Shown here piece by piece: positions 47,350 to 56,394 of a stretch of DNA of 64,000 bases. The first letter of the stretch is position 1, and every line of letters begins with the position of its first letter. The DNA lies in contig DASVLJ010000063.1 of assembly GCA_036384915.1 (NCBI GenBank), positions 1 through 64,000 of the forward strand. Reading direction: 5' to 3'. Under the pieces are notes generated by a model. It searched no databases. It was not told where the DNA came from and saw only the letters and a list, made by a program, of their open reading frames with translations. The translations under genes were made by a program, and so were the position numbers. Origin of the DNA: PKWO01 sp036384915 (GTDB lineage: Bacteria; Pseudomonadota; Gammaproteobacteria; Burkholderiales; Burkholderiaceae_D).

Positions 47350-49821
47350 ATGAAGACACTTCAACTATCTCCGGCCGCCACCATCACTCCCAATCCCCAG
47401 GGTGTGTTGCTGCAATCCGATCTGGGCGACTTCCAACTGCATGGACAGGACGTGCGCGAGTTCGTCACCAATATCGTCCCGTTGCTGCAGGGGCAGTACG
47501 ACCGGGAACAGCTGTGCGAACAATTGCCGGGCTATGCCGACCAGAGCATCATCGCGGTGCTTGACCTGCTCAAGCAGCACGGTCTGCTCGAGGAAGTCGA
47601 CGATGCCGGCGGTTTCATGCCGCCCTGGCAGCCGCACGAGCGCTTTCTCAATGCCTGGCCGCAGGCTGGAAGGAAACCCTCCGACAGTCTGCGCGACGCG
47701 CGCCTGTTGGTGATCGGGCTGGAGCCCTGGTCGGTCAAGATGGTCGACGAGCTGGCCAACGCCGGCGTCGGCCATATGCATTTGCTGGACAATGAAGCGC
47801 TGGGCAGGGACGACGTGCTATGCCATCGCCCGCTGGGCCACGACAACATCGGCAAGCCGCGCGCGCAAGTGCTGCAAGCGCTGCTGCGGCAACAGGCGCC
47901 GTGGTGCGATGTAACGGCCGGCCGGCTTGAGACCGACGATACGGGAAAGCTGGCGCAGGAACATGAAAATGAAAGCGGCGAGTCCTGGGACCTGGTGCTC
48001 GTTACTTTGAGCAAGGAAGCGCAGTTCTGGCTGCGCAAGGCGTCCGACTATATCGACGAAGGCGGCCATCAGGCCCTGTACGGCAGCCTGGACGGGTTGG
48101 AATCGTGGATCGGTCCGCTGGTCACGCCGGAGCGCGCCGGCTGCTGGAATTGCCTGCGGCTGCGCCGCCTGGGTGCGGCGCACCAGCCTTCGCTGGCGCA
48201 CGAATTGGAAAAGGCGGCGCTGGAAAGCCGGCAGACCAGCCGCGCGCGTACGCTCTTGAGCCCGATGGCGGTCATGGCGGGCCAGCAACTGGCCATGGAA
48301 GCGTTGAAGCTGCTGCTGCAATACACGGCGTCGACGCTGGCGGGCCAGGTGCTGGTGCAAAACCTGGTGACCGGGGAGAGCAAGCAGCACAAGATCATTC
48401 CCATGCCCTGGTGCGAAGTGTGCGGGCATCGGCACGAGGCGCCAGTGCCGCGTTCGGCGCCGTATGTGCCGCAAATCGGTGTCATGAGCGGCGCCATGAG
48501 CGCCGTTGCCGCATATGCGCCGGCGGGCCGCAATCCGCTCGGCGAGGTGGCGACGCTCGAACAACTGAAGACGCTGCTGGCCGGCTGGATCGACCCGGTG
48601 ACCGGCATCATCCGCCAGTTGACCGGGCATTTGCCGTCGCTTCCCGAATTTCCCGTCACGGCTTCGGCCGGCCTGGCGACGTTCACCGCCGGCAGCTTCG
48701 ACCCGCGCGCGATGGGGCAGATCGGCTCCGGTAAGGGGCTCGACGAGGTGTCGGCCCACATCAGCGCCGTCGGCGAAGCGATCGAACGCTATTCCGCGGC
48801 GCGTTACCGCACCGAAGACTTGACCTATGCGCGCATGAGCGAATTGAACGGCGACGTCGTCGACCCGGACAAGCTGGTGCTGTATTCCAAGAAGCAGTAT
48901 GGCATGCCCAATTTCCCCTTTTCGCCCTGGCGCGCGCACCAGAAGATCCACTGGGCCCGGGGTAATTGGTTGGGTTCGGCAAAGCCGGTGTGGGTGCCGG
49001 CCCTGGTGAGCTACTTCAACTTCACCTCGCCTTACCAGGAACAGTTCAGCCAGGTGTCGTCCAACGGCCTGGCCGCGGGCCAGAACGACGAAGACGCGGC
49101 GATCCGCGCGACCTACGAATTGATCGAGCGCGACGCCATGATGCTCACCTGGTATGCGCAGCTACCGTGCCGGCGCCTGGCCATCGACAGCCAATATCAG
49201 GGCAAGATGCGCCTGATGATAGACAGCCTGGCCTCGCGCGGCGTGCAGCTCGAGCTCTATCTGCTCGATGTCGGCATCCATGTGCCCACGGTGGTCTGCC
49301 TGGGGTTGGGCGACGGCATGACCGCGCCGGCCGTTTCGGTCGCGCTGGCGACCCACGGCGACATCCAGGTCGCCATGCGCAAGGCCTTGCTGGAGCAGGG
49401 CCACGTCATCCCCTACCTGTGCCACCTGATGCGAACCGGGCACAGGATTCCCCAGCATGTGCACGAAGTGCAGACGCTGGAGGATCATGCAGCCTACTAC
49501 TTCTCCAGCAACAAGGCGGCAGCCTTCGATTTCATGCGCCAGAACGCGGCCATGTCCATGGACCCGGGCCAGTGGCCCTATCCCCTGGTACAGGATGCAG
49601 CCGACTTGCGCCGGCGCGTACAGGCCGCCGGTGCCGACGTGGCGATCGTCGACGTGACCGCACCCGACGTGGCCTTGAGCCCGTTCCGCGTAGCGCGCGC
49701 CGTGGGTGTGAGCATGCAGCCCATCCACTTCGGCGAACAGTTCAAGCGCGTCGACAATCCAAGGCTGCGCAAGCTGCTCAACGGGCGCCCGGTGAACATG
49801 CAGCCGCATCCGGTTGCGTGA
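47350..49821 (+). CDS. Fused TOMM cyclodehydratase (RRE, E1-like, YcaO)
   Basis: An 823-residue protein. Residues 1-90 form a PqqD-like winged-helix RiPP recognition element (GVLLQSDLGDFQLHG, LLKQHGLLEEV). Residues 110-360 are E1/ThiF-like (RLLVIGLEPWSVKMVDELANAG, HMHLLDNEALGRDDV) without the GxGxxG of active E1 enzymes, and carry a zinc tetrathiolate pair, C265-x2-C268 and C355-x2-C358. Residues 425-823 are the YcaO ATP-dependent cyclodehydratase domain: SGKGLDEVSAHISAVGEAIE near 459 and ATYELIERDAMMLTWY near 585. The C-terminus ends QPHPVA, short of the PxPxP tail typical of these enzymes. The fused layout is that of TruD/PatD-type enzymes (about 780 residues). It should convert Cys, and perhaps Ser/Thr, of the precursors to azolines. 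The ribosome-binding site is weak. Confidence 0.9.
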   Translation: MKTLQLSPAATITPNPQGVLLQSDLGDFQLHGQDVREFVTNIVPLLQGQYDREQLCEQLPGYADQSIIAVLDLLKQHGLLEEVDDAGGFMPPWQPHERFLNAWPQAGRKPSDSLRDARLLVIGLEPWSVKMVDELANAGVGHMHLLDNEALGRDDVLCHRPLGHDNIGKPRAQVLQALLRQQAPWCDVTAGRLETDDTGKLAQEHENESGESWDLVLVTLSKEAQFWLRKASDYIDEGGHQALYGSLDGLESWIGPLVTPERAGCWNCLRLRRLGAAHQPSLAHELEKAALESRQTSRARTLLSPMAVMAGQQLAMEALKLLLQYTASTLAGQVLVQNLVTGESKQHKIIPMPWCEVCGHRHEAPVPRSAPYVPQIGVMSGAMSAVAAYAPAGRNPLGEVATLEQLKTLLAGWIDPVTGIIRQLTGHLPSLPEFPVTASAGLATFTAGSFDPRAMGQIGSGKGLDEVSAHISAVGEAIERYSAARYRTEDLTYARMSELNGDVVDPDKLVLYSKKQYGMPNFPFSPWRAHQKIHWARGNWLGSAKPVWVPALVSYFNFTSPYQEQFSQVSSNGLAAGQNDEDAAIRATYELIERDAMMLTWYAQLPCRRLAIDSQYQGKMRLMIDSLASRGVQLELYLLDVGIHVPTVVCLGLGDGMTAPAVSVALATHGDIQVAMRKALLEQGHVIPYLCHLMRTGHRIPQHVHEVQTLEDHAAYYFSSNKAAAFDFMRQNAAMSMDPGQWPYPLVQDAADLRRRVQAAGADVAIVDVTAPDVALSPFRVARAVGVSMQPIHFGEQFKRVDNPRLRKLLNGRPVNMQPHPVA

Positions 49822-49838
49822 TTAAAAGGAGATCTTGC

Positions 49839-50804
49839 ATGAGAGTGCTGGTTTGCGGCAGCAACTACGGCGCCACCTATATCCGTGCCTTGGCGGGCAG
49901 GCGGGACGGACTTATCCTGGCAGGCATCCTCTCCACCGGCGGCGCCCGTTCGCTCGCCTATGCGCGCGAGGCGAGGGTGCCGCATTTCGCCGGTGTCGAT
50001 ACCGTCCCCGTCGGCAGCGTAGATATCGCCTGCGTGGCCGTGCCGGGAGAAGCAGGCCACCAGCTTGCGCTGGCCTTGCTCGCCAAGGGCATCCACGTGA
50101 TGTGCGAGCATCCCATCGGGCCGGAGCGGATGCGCGAGGCGCTGCTTTTCGCGCAGCAACAGCAGCGCGTGTTCCAGGTCAACGCCCACTTTGCCGACCT
50201 GGCCGCGCCGCAGGCGTTCTACCGGTCGCTTGCCGTTGCCGCCCAAGTCGGGCCGCCTTTGCACCTCGACCTGGCGGTCAACCTGCGCACGCTCTACTCG
50301 GGGCTCGATCTCGTCGGGCGCGCGCTCGGCTCGCTAGACGGCGTCCAGCTTATCGCGCGTGGCGGCGTAGGCGACATTCCGGCACCGTTCGCAACCCTGC
50401 ACCTTCAGGGCCCGGCGCAACGCATCTCGCTGCTGTGCCAGAACTTCGCCTCCGCCGCCGACGACGGCAGCGCCACGCTGCTCAACCATCGCTGCAGCGC
50501 CACCTTTGCCCACGGCAACCTGCTGCTGGCGGAAACCAACGGCCCGGTACTATGGTTTCCGTCGCCGGTATCCATGCCACCGCAGCAATGGCGCGCCTGG
50601 CTGCCGGTCGAGACGGCGCAACCCGATTCGGCGCAGCTGCAGCAGCAGCGCGACCAGGCCAACCTGTCGGCGCTGGCCGCGATGACAGCGGCGATCCATG
50701 GGCAGGCGCGGCCCGCGCACCAGGAGCCCGCATACCTGATTGCGCTCGCGGCCCTTTGGGAACAGGTGCTGGTTGCGCTGCAGCCCGGTTTGGCAAACCG
50801 ATAG
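49839..50804 (+). CDS. Gfo/Idh-type reductase resembling thiazolinyl imide reductase
   Basis: A 321-residue protein starting behind AAAAGGAGA, 17 bases after the cyclodehydratase gene. The Rossmann N-terminus is RVLVCGSNYGATYIRAL, followed by DIACVAVPGEAGHQLALALLAKGIHVMCEHPIG. The CEHP motif and overall length fit thiazolinyl imide reductases (Irp3 of yersiniabactin, PchG of pyochelin synthesis), which use NADPH to reduce a thiazoline to a thiazolidine. It could therefore reduce azolines formed in the Cys-rich precursors. The Gfo/Idh catalytic Lys of sugar dehydrogenases is absent. The family call is from motif memory. Confidence 0.78.
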   Translation: MRVLVCGSNYGATYIRALAGRRDGLILAGILSTGGARSLAYAREARVPHFAGVDTVPVGSVDIACVAVPGEAGHQLALALLAKGIHVMCEHPIGPERMREALLFAQQQQRVFQVNAHFADLAAPQAFYRSLAVAAQVGPPLHLDLAVNLRTLYSGLDLVGRALGSLDGVQLIARGGVGDIPAPFATLHLQGPAQRISLLCQNFASAADDGSATLLNHRCSATFAHGNLLLAETNGPVLWFPSPVSMPPQQWRAWLPVETAQPDSAQLQQQRDQANLSALAAMTAAIHGQARPAHQEPAYLIALAALWEQVLVALQPGLANR

Positions 50805-50833
50805 GCGATATCCATTTACTTCAAGGAGGCATG

Positions 50834-51922
50834 ATGAAATTAAATGCACTGCGCGGCCCGGTTCCAAGTGCCGCGTCCGGTCTGAAGGTCGCCACGGTCG
50901 GCGTCGGCAAGACGCCTGGACAAATCGCCTTCAACCCTGTCACCAAGTCTGCCTTCGTAGTCGACACGAACGGCAACAGCGTCACCGTGATCGGTGCCGG
51001 GAACAGCACCAGCACGATCGCGGTGCAGGATGCGCCGACCGATATCGTCGCCAATCCCGTGACCGGCAACGTCTACGTGATGAATAGCGGCAGCAACAGC
51101 ATCACGGCGATCTACAAGAACGGCTACACGATAAACATCCCGACGTGGACCAGCGAATACGACGCGATGGCGCTCAATCCCGCCACCAATACGCTCTACG
51201 TCGGCCATATGAACCAGGCTTGCGTCACGGCCATCGACCTTGACACCCTGTATATCAGTACCATTCCGGCCAGCTACCCCGGCTTCATCGCCATCGCCGT
51301 CAATGCGGAGACGAACCGAATCTATGCGGCGAACATGAACAGCGATGCCAACTATGTCCTGGCTATCGACGGCACGGACAATTCCGCCTCCGTCATCGGC
51401 GTGGGCGACTATCCGGCCAGCGTGGTCGTCAACCCTGCCGCCAACACCGTCTACGTCGGTAATCTTCAAAGCCGCAGCACGTCGGTGATCGATGGCACCG
51501 ACAACACGGTCATCGCCACGATCAGCGGCGCGGGGAGCGGCGCCGGACCCGGCATCGTCTCCGTGCTCGACAGTGCCACCGGCACGATCTACGGCTATAC
51601 GCAATTCAAGACGCCGCCGGTTTACACCAAGAATGTGCTGACGGCGATCGATTGCGCCACCAACCAGGCGACGGAAGTCTTCGAGCCGGCGAGCGTTCCG
51701 AGCGGCGGCGCCCTCGCCGTCAATGCCGTGACCGGCAAAATCTACATGGCGCCCGGCAGCGGCAATCAAATATACGTATTTGACGGCAAGAACATTAACG
51801 CCGCGCCGACGCCTATCACGGTCGGCAATTCACCGACATATCTTGCCATCGATGAGGCGACGAACACGGTTTACGTATCGAATTGGTTCGACAATACCGT
51901 GTCCGTCATCACGGGGAGCTAG
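50834..51922 (+). CDS. YVTN/YncE-type beta-propeller protein, no signal peptide
   Basis: A 362-residue protein starting MKLNALRGP behind AAGGAGG (an ATG one codon earlier is too close). About eight repeats of the type NPVTGNVYVMNSGSNSITAI, NPATNTLYVG, NPAANTVYVGN and DEATNTVYVSNWFDNTVSVI form a propeller. There is no export signal or lipobox, unlike most family members, so it probably stays in the cytosol with the modifying enzymes, perhaps as a scaffold or product carrier. It is 29 bases behind the reductase gene and closes the locus. Confidence 0.82.
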   Translation: MKLNALRGPVPSAASGLKVATVGVGKTPGQIAFNPVTKSAFVVDTNGNSVTVIGAGNSTSTIAVQDAPTDIVANPVTGNVYVMNSGSNSITAIYKNGYTINIPTWTSEYDAMALNPATNTLYVGHMNQACVTAIDLDTLYISTIPASYPGFIAIAVNAETNRIYAANMNSDANYVLAIDGTDNSASVIGVGDYPASVVVNPAANTVYVGNLQSRSTSVIDGTDNTVIATISGAGSGAGPGIVSVLDSATGTIYGYTQFKTPPVYTKNVLTAIDCATNQATEVFEPASVPSGGALAVNAVTGKIYMAPGSGNQIYVFDGKNINAAPTPITVGNSPTYLAIDEATNTVYVSNWFDNTVSVITGS

Positions 51923-51978
51923 GGGCTGTTAACATTCAAGAAAATGTGTTTACATTCTGGTTTTGATAGGAAGTCAGA

Positions 51979-52486
51979 ATGATTCGCTGCTTGATAAATG
52001 ATACCCCATGGGCACGCGTCGAACATCTATTGTCTGCTGTCGTGCGCCCCGGGGTCACTCGCACAGGCTTTCCATGGCGTGACCTGCCCAGTGAATCGGT
52101 CGTTGGGAACGCACATTTATCCGATTCTCCCGATGGCGCAAGCGGGCGTCGGGGAGCAAATGGTCTATGCGTTGGCCGATGAAACAGATCTGCAAAAATT
52201 GTTCATTGACTCGACGATTGTTGCGCCCATCAACATTCATCCGCTGCTCAAAAAAACAGGTTCGCAAGCCCTTGGCCGCTCACGTGGCGGACTGAGCACC
52301 AAACTCCATGTGGCCATTGATGCGCTGGGGAATCCCTTGCGCGTCATTCCCACCGCAGGCCAGGTGGCCGATATTGCTTGTGCCTCGGAACCGGTATCCC
52401 GGTTTGGCGCGGGCAGGGAGAATGCTGGGGATTGTGCGGATTTGATTTTTCAAGAAATCAAGGGCGACTCACAGACCTGGCGATGA
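51979..52486 (+). pseudogene. IS5-family transposase remnant
   Basis: The start reads INDTPWARVEHLLS and TGFPWRDLP, typical of IS5/IS427 transposase N-termini. A second frame continues with FIDSTIVAPINIHP, then QALGRSRGGLSTKLHVAIDALGNPLR, also typical. The two parts are in different frames, an internal segment is missing, and the end is cut after about 160 residues of the expected 250. It is inactive. It marks the downstream edge of the RiPP-like locus. No intact inverted repeats were recognised. Confidence 0.85.
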
Positions 52487-52646
52487 GGTCATTCCCGCGC
52501 TTCGCCGCAACCGGGCGACGCCAACAAGCCGCCGATCAAGCGCATCAGCATCGTTGGGAGTAGCCATTGTGGTGGACATCGATGCCTCCAGCGTAGCCTG
52601 GCTACGCTGATTGCAGCAAAGCCGCCCGCCGCGTACTGAGTCCGCG

Positions 52647-53069
52647 TCAGGCCTCGTGGCGCAGGTTCCACGTGTGCATGGCCGCTTCCAGGCACAGAAG
52701 CTGTTCGCGCGAGAGGTCGCCATAGCCGCGCATGCCCAGGCCGTAGTTGGATTTGTTGCGCGTGGTGACGACGCCGCGTTCGAAATCGATGGCTTCCAGT
52801 TCGGACGTCACCATGGGCCGCCCGGTGTGGCTGCCGTTGCCGACCAGGAACACGGAAGGGCGGTGCGTTTCCTTGTCGGTCATGCAGATCAGAAACCAGT
52901 TGTCGATCGTGTGCTTGACGCTGACGATGTCGTGCCCCTGTATGGCCAAGGCGTCGATTTCCCTAATGTTGGCGAGACGCAGGTGGACCAAGTCTTTCAC
53001 CTGGTAACTGAGGTGTTCCAACGAATGAGTGGATCGATCGTGTTGTGCCGGCGATGACAGGTGAACCAT
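52647..53069 (-). CDS. Hypothetical protein
   Basis: A 140-residue protein starting behind GAGGAAAGC. It is a mixed alpha/beta protein with HLRLANIREIDALAIQGHDIVSV and a C-terminal helix EQLLCLEAAMHTWNLRHEA. There is no signal peptide or membrane span. Family unknown to me. It lies between the IS remnant and the gcl upstream region and is divergent from gcl. Confidence 0.65.
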   Translation of the reverse strand: MVHLSSPAQHDRSTHSLEHLSYQVKDLVHLRLANIREIDALAIQGHDIVSVKHTIDNWFLICMTDKETHRPSVFLVGNGSHTGRPMVTSELEAIDFERGVVTTRNKSNYGLGMRGYGDLSREQLLCLEAAMHTWNLRHEA

Positions 53070-53607
53070 GCTTTCCTCACAGAGTTGTGGTTGGGCCGGT
53101 CTGCGCCGGCCTTCGAATCAATTCCGATCACTCCGCCTGATCCCCTTTTGGGTGTTGTCTTTTCTGAAATATACTCCCGCTCGGGCGAAAATAGACCTGT
53201 AATAATTGACAGCTTGTGTTCCTGGCGGGAATCCGTACCGCGGCAGGCTTCACCACGGATACAAAAGGCGTGCCAATGCTTCGGCCTGTTCGGCGAAATT
53301 GGCGGGGTTCTTTTCACGGAGCTTTTCGAGGTTTTGGATCTTTCACCGCGATGCAGGAAACGCTGCAAAGTCTTGGCGATGCTCGTTTGAAATTGGCTTC
53401 CCGCTCCTGCCGTCTCCGGACGGTGAAACCTCGCTTCATGCCCTGGCGTGTTGGATTGGCCGGAGCTTGATGCGCCACACGCGCGCCACACCGCCACCAC
53501 TCGATACCCCCAGTACCGAATCCCCCGACCTTTTGTCGTCTTATCAAACCACCGCGCCAGGTTTAGCATCGTCTCCAGCGATTCAGGCATTCGATTGGAG
53601 AACGAGC
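53070..53607. other. Non-coding region upstream of gcl
   Basis: About 540 bases. Frames on both strands are open, including an in-frame extension of gcl back to 53206, but none has domain content. A TTGACA hexamer lies near 53207 without a good -10 at the usual distance. The promoter of the gcl operon and that of the minus-strand gene must lie here. Confidence 0.5.
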
Positions 53608-55383
53608 ATGGCAAAGATGACGGCGGCGCAGGCGGCGCTGCATGTGTTGGCGAAAGAGGGTGTAACACAGGCGTTCGGCGTGCCGGGTGCGGCGATCAAT
53701 CCGTTTTATGCGGCCTTGAAAAAGCAGGGTACCATCAGCCACGTGCTGGCGCGCCACGTCGAAGGCGCGGCGCACATGGCCGAAGGCTATACGCGCGCCA
53801 GGGCCGGCAATATCGGCGTATGCATCGGCACCTCCGGCCCGGCCGGCACCGACATGATCACGGGACTGTATTCGGCGCAGGCCGATTCGATTCCCATTCT
53901 CTGCATTACAGGCCAGGCGCCGCGCGCGCGGCTGCACAAGGAAGACTTCCAGGCGGTCGATATCGAAGCGATTGCCAAGCCCGTCACCAAGTGGGCTGTG
54001 ACGGTGCGGGAACCGGCCCTGGTGCCGCGCGTATTTCAGCAGGCCTTCCACGTGATGCGCTCGGGCCGGCCCGGTCCGGTGCTGATCGATTTGCCGTTCG
54101 ACGTGCAGATGGGCGAGATCGAGTTCGACCCCGATACCTATGCGCCGCTGCCGGTGTACAAGCCCAAGGCCACGCGCGTGCAGATCGAGAAGGCGCTCGC
54201 CATGTTCAACGAGGCGGAAGCGCCTCTGATCACGGCCGGCGGCGGCATCGTCAATGCCGATGCCTCGGCGCTGCTGGTGGAATTTGCCGAAATCACGGGT
54301 TGCCCCGTCGTCCCCACGCTGATGGCCTGGGGCGCGATTCCCGACGACCATCCCCTGATGGCCGGGATGGTCGGCTTGCAGACCAGCCACCGCTACGGTA
54401 ATGCCACGCTGCTGGCCTCGGACTTTGTGCTCGGCATCGGCAATCGCTGGGCCAACAGGCATACGGGATCGATCGACGTGTTCACCAAGGGGCGCAAGTT
54501 CGTCCACGTCGATATCGAACCGACACAGATCGGGCGCGTGTTCGGCCCCGACTACGGCATTGTGTCCGACGCCGGCGCGGCGCTCTCCTTGTTCGTCGAA
54601 GTGGCACGCGAATGGGAGGCGGCAGGCAAGCTCAAGGACCGTTCGGCCTGGGCCGGGCAATGCCGGGAACGCAAGAAGACGCTGTTGCGCCGTACCCACT
54701 TCGACAACGTGCCGATCAAGCCGCAGCGCGTCTATGAGGAAATGAACAAGGCTTTCGGGCGCGACACCTGCTATGTCAGCACCATCGGCCTGTCGCAGAT
54801 CGCGGCGGCGCAATTCCTGCACGTGTACCAGCCGCGCCACTGGATCAATTGCGGCCAGGCCGGCCCGCTCGGCTGGACCGCGCCGGCGGCGCTTGGCGTG
54901 TGTGCCGCCGATCCCTCGCGCAAGGTGGTGGCGATCTCGGGCGACTACGATTTCCAATTCATGATCGAAGAACTGGCCGTCGGCGCGCAATTCAAGCTGC
55001 CCTATCTGCACGTGGTAGTGAACAATTCCTACCTCGGCCTGATCCGCCAATCGCAGCGCGGGTTCGATATGGATTATTGCGTGCAGCTCTCGTTCGAGAA
55101 CATCAATGCGCCTGAACTCGGCAGCTATGGCGTGGACCACGTTGCCGTGGTCGAGGGCCTGGGCTGCAAAGCGATCCGCGTCACCGAACCCGGCGCCATC
55201 CAGGATGCCTTCAAGGAAGCGCAGGCGCTGATGCAGCAACATCGCGTACCGGTGGTAGTGGAAATCATACTGGAGCGCGTGACCAATATTGCGATGGGCA
55301 CCGAGCTGACCGACGTCAGCGAATTCGAAGACCTGGCAACGCAGCCGGGCGATGCGCCCACGGCTATCGCATTGCTCGATTGA
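53608..55383 (+). CDS. gcl: Glyoxylate carboligase (tartronate-semialdehyde synthase)
   Basis: A 591-residue ThDP and FAD enzyme that joins two glyoxylates to tartronate semialdehyde and CO2. E. coli Gcl has 593 residues and is highly similar over the whole length. Val51 (ARHVEG) replaces the catalytic Glu of other ThDP enzymes, the known mark of Gcl. The ThDP site is GDYDFQFMIEELAVGAQ. The start MAKMTAAQA was chosen by family match; GGAG precedes it. It opens the gcl-hyi-glxR-ttuD block. It has no acetolactate synthase regulatory partner here. Confidence 0.97.
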   Translation: MAKMTAAQAALHVLAKEGVTQAFGVPGAAINPFYAALKKQGTISHVLARHVEGAAHMAEGYTRARAGNIGVCIGTSGPAGTDMITGLYSAQADSIPILCITGQAPRARLHKEDFQAVDIEAIAKPVTKWAVTVREPALVPRVFQQAFHVMRSGRPGPVLIDLPFDVQMGEIEFDPDTYAPLPVYKPKATRVQIEKALAMFNEAEAPLITAGGGIVNADASALLVEFAEITGCPVVPTLMAWGAIPDDHPLMAGMVGLQTSHRYGNATLLASDFVLGIGNRWANRHTGSIDVFTKGRKFVHVDIEPTQIGRVFGPDYGIVSDAGAALSLFVEVAREWEAAGKLKDRSAWAGQCRERKKTLLRRTHFDNVPIKPQRVYEEMNKAFGRDTCYVSTIGLSQIAAAQFLHVYQPRHWINCGQAGPLGWTAPAALGVCAADPSRKVVAISGDYDFQFMIEELAVGAQFKLPYLHVVVNNSYLGLIRQSQRGFDMDYCVQLSFENINAPELGSYGVDHVAVVEGLGCKAIRVTEPGAIQDAFKEAQALMQQHRVPVVVEIILERVTNIAMGTELTDVSEFEDLATQPGDAPTAIALLD

Positions 55384-55393
55384 GGACTCCAAC

Positions 55394-56209
55394 ATGCCAA
55401 AGTTTGCCGCCAACCTGACCATGCTCTTCACCGAGCATGCCTTTCTTGAGCGCTTCGGCGCCGCCGCAGCGGCCGGTTTCAAGGCCGTGGAATTCCTCTT
55501 CCCATATGCCTTTGAAGCGAAGGGCATTGCCGCGCAGTTGCAGCAACATGATCTGCAACTGGTTTTGCATAATCTTCCCGCCGGAAATTGGGAATCCGGC
55601 GAGCGCGGCATCGCCTGCCATCCCGACCGCGTGGCCGAGTTCGACCAAGGTGTTCAAGATGCCATCCGCTATGCCAAGACGCTCGGCGTGAAGCAATTGA
55701 ATTGCCTGGCCGGCATCTTGCCCGAGGGCGTGAGCCGGAGCCAGGCGCATGCGACCCTGGTCGTCAATCTGCGCCACGCAGCAGCGGCCTTGAGGGTCGA
55801 GGGAATCCGTCTATTGATCGAGCCGATCAATACCTACGACATTCCCGGTTTCTTCCTGAACGGCACCAGGCAGGCGCTGGAGATCATCAAGGAAACCGGC
55901 TCCGACAACCTGTTCCTCCAATACGACATCTACCACATCCAGCGCATGGAAGGCGAGCTGGCCAATACGATCAGGAACAACCTGGCTTCGATCCGCCACG
56001 TGCAACTGGCGGATAACCCGGGACGCTTTGAACCGGGAACGGGGGAGATCAACTACCGCTATCTGTTAGCGCTGCTCGACGACATCGGTTACGACGGTTG
56101 GATCGGTTGCGAATACAAGCCGCGTGCCGGGACGGTTGAGGGACTTGGGTGGCGCGAAGAGAGTTTGCATAAAACCCCTTCCCCGCGGGCGGGAGCGGGG
56201 CAGGGGTGA
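55394..56209 (+). CDS. hyi: Hydroxypyruvate isomerase
   Basis: A 271-residue TIM-barrel protein starting ten bases after gcl. It interconverts hydroxypyruvate and tartronate semialdehyde. Motifs include EFLFPYAFEAKGIAAQL, QYDIYHIQRMEGEL, HVQLADNPGR and GCEYKP. The family normally ends soon after GLGWREE, near 258 residues; here about 13 further residues (HKTPSPRAGAGQG) are read from a GC-rich dispersed repeat that has replaced the native stop region. Confidence 0.93.
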   Translation: MPKFAANLTMLFTEHAFLERFGAAAAAGFKAVEFLFPYAFEAKGIAAQLQQHDLQLVLHNLPAGNWESGERGIACHPDRVAEFDQGVQDAIRYAKTLGVKQLNCLAGILPEGVSRSQAHATLVVNLRHAAAALRVEGIRLLIEPINTYDIPGFFLNGTRQALEIIKETGSDNLFLQYDIYHIQRMEGELANTIRNNLASIRHVQLADNPGRFEPGTGEINYRYLLALLDDIGYDGWIGCEYKPRAGTVEGLGWREESLHKTPSPRAGAGQG

Positions 56210-56340
56210 GGGGGGCGATCTGGCCGAGTTTGAAAAATCGCTCGTTTGCTTTGCCTCCATGGTTTAACGAGCGCAGCCAGATCATGACATCCCTCACCTC
56301 CACCCACCTGCGAGCGAGGAGCGACCGGCAGCCACGTGCT
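56168..56340. repeat. GC-rich repeat invading the hyi 3' end
   Basis: CCCCTTCCCCGCGGGCGGGA then GCGGGGCAGGGGTGAGGG is a self-complementary dispersed element of a kind frequent between genes in Burkholderiales. It starts inside the hyi reading frame and fills much of the hyi-glxR gap. Confidence 0.55.
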
Positions 56341-56394
56341 TAGGCGTAGCGCTCCGATCGAGGTAAAGATTTCGACAAATTAAACAGGAAAATC

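Noticed and set aside
51979..52486. An active insertion sequence behind the RiPP-like locus
   Set aside because: The transposase is frameshifted, internally deleted and truncated, and no intact terminal repeats were seen.
53206..53607. N-terminal extension of glyoxylate carboligase by 134 residues
   Set aside because: The family begins at MAKM, 591 residues match E. coli Gcl end to end, and the extension has no domain content.
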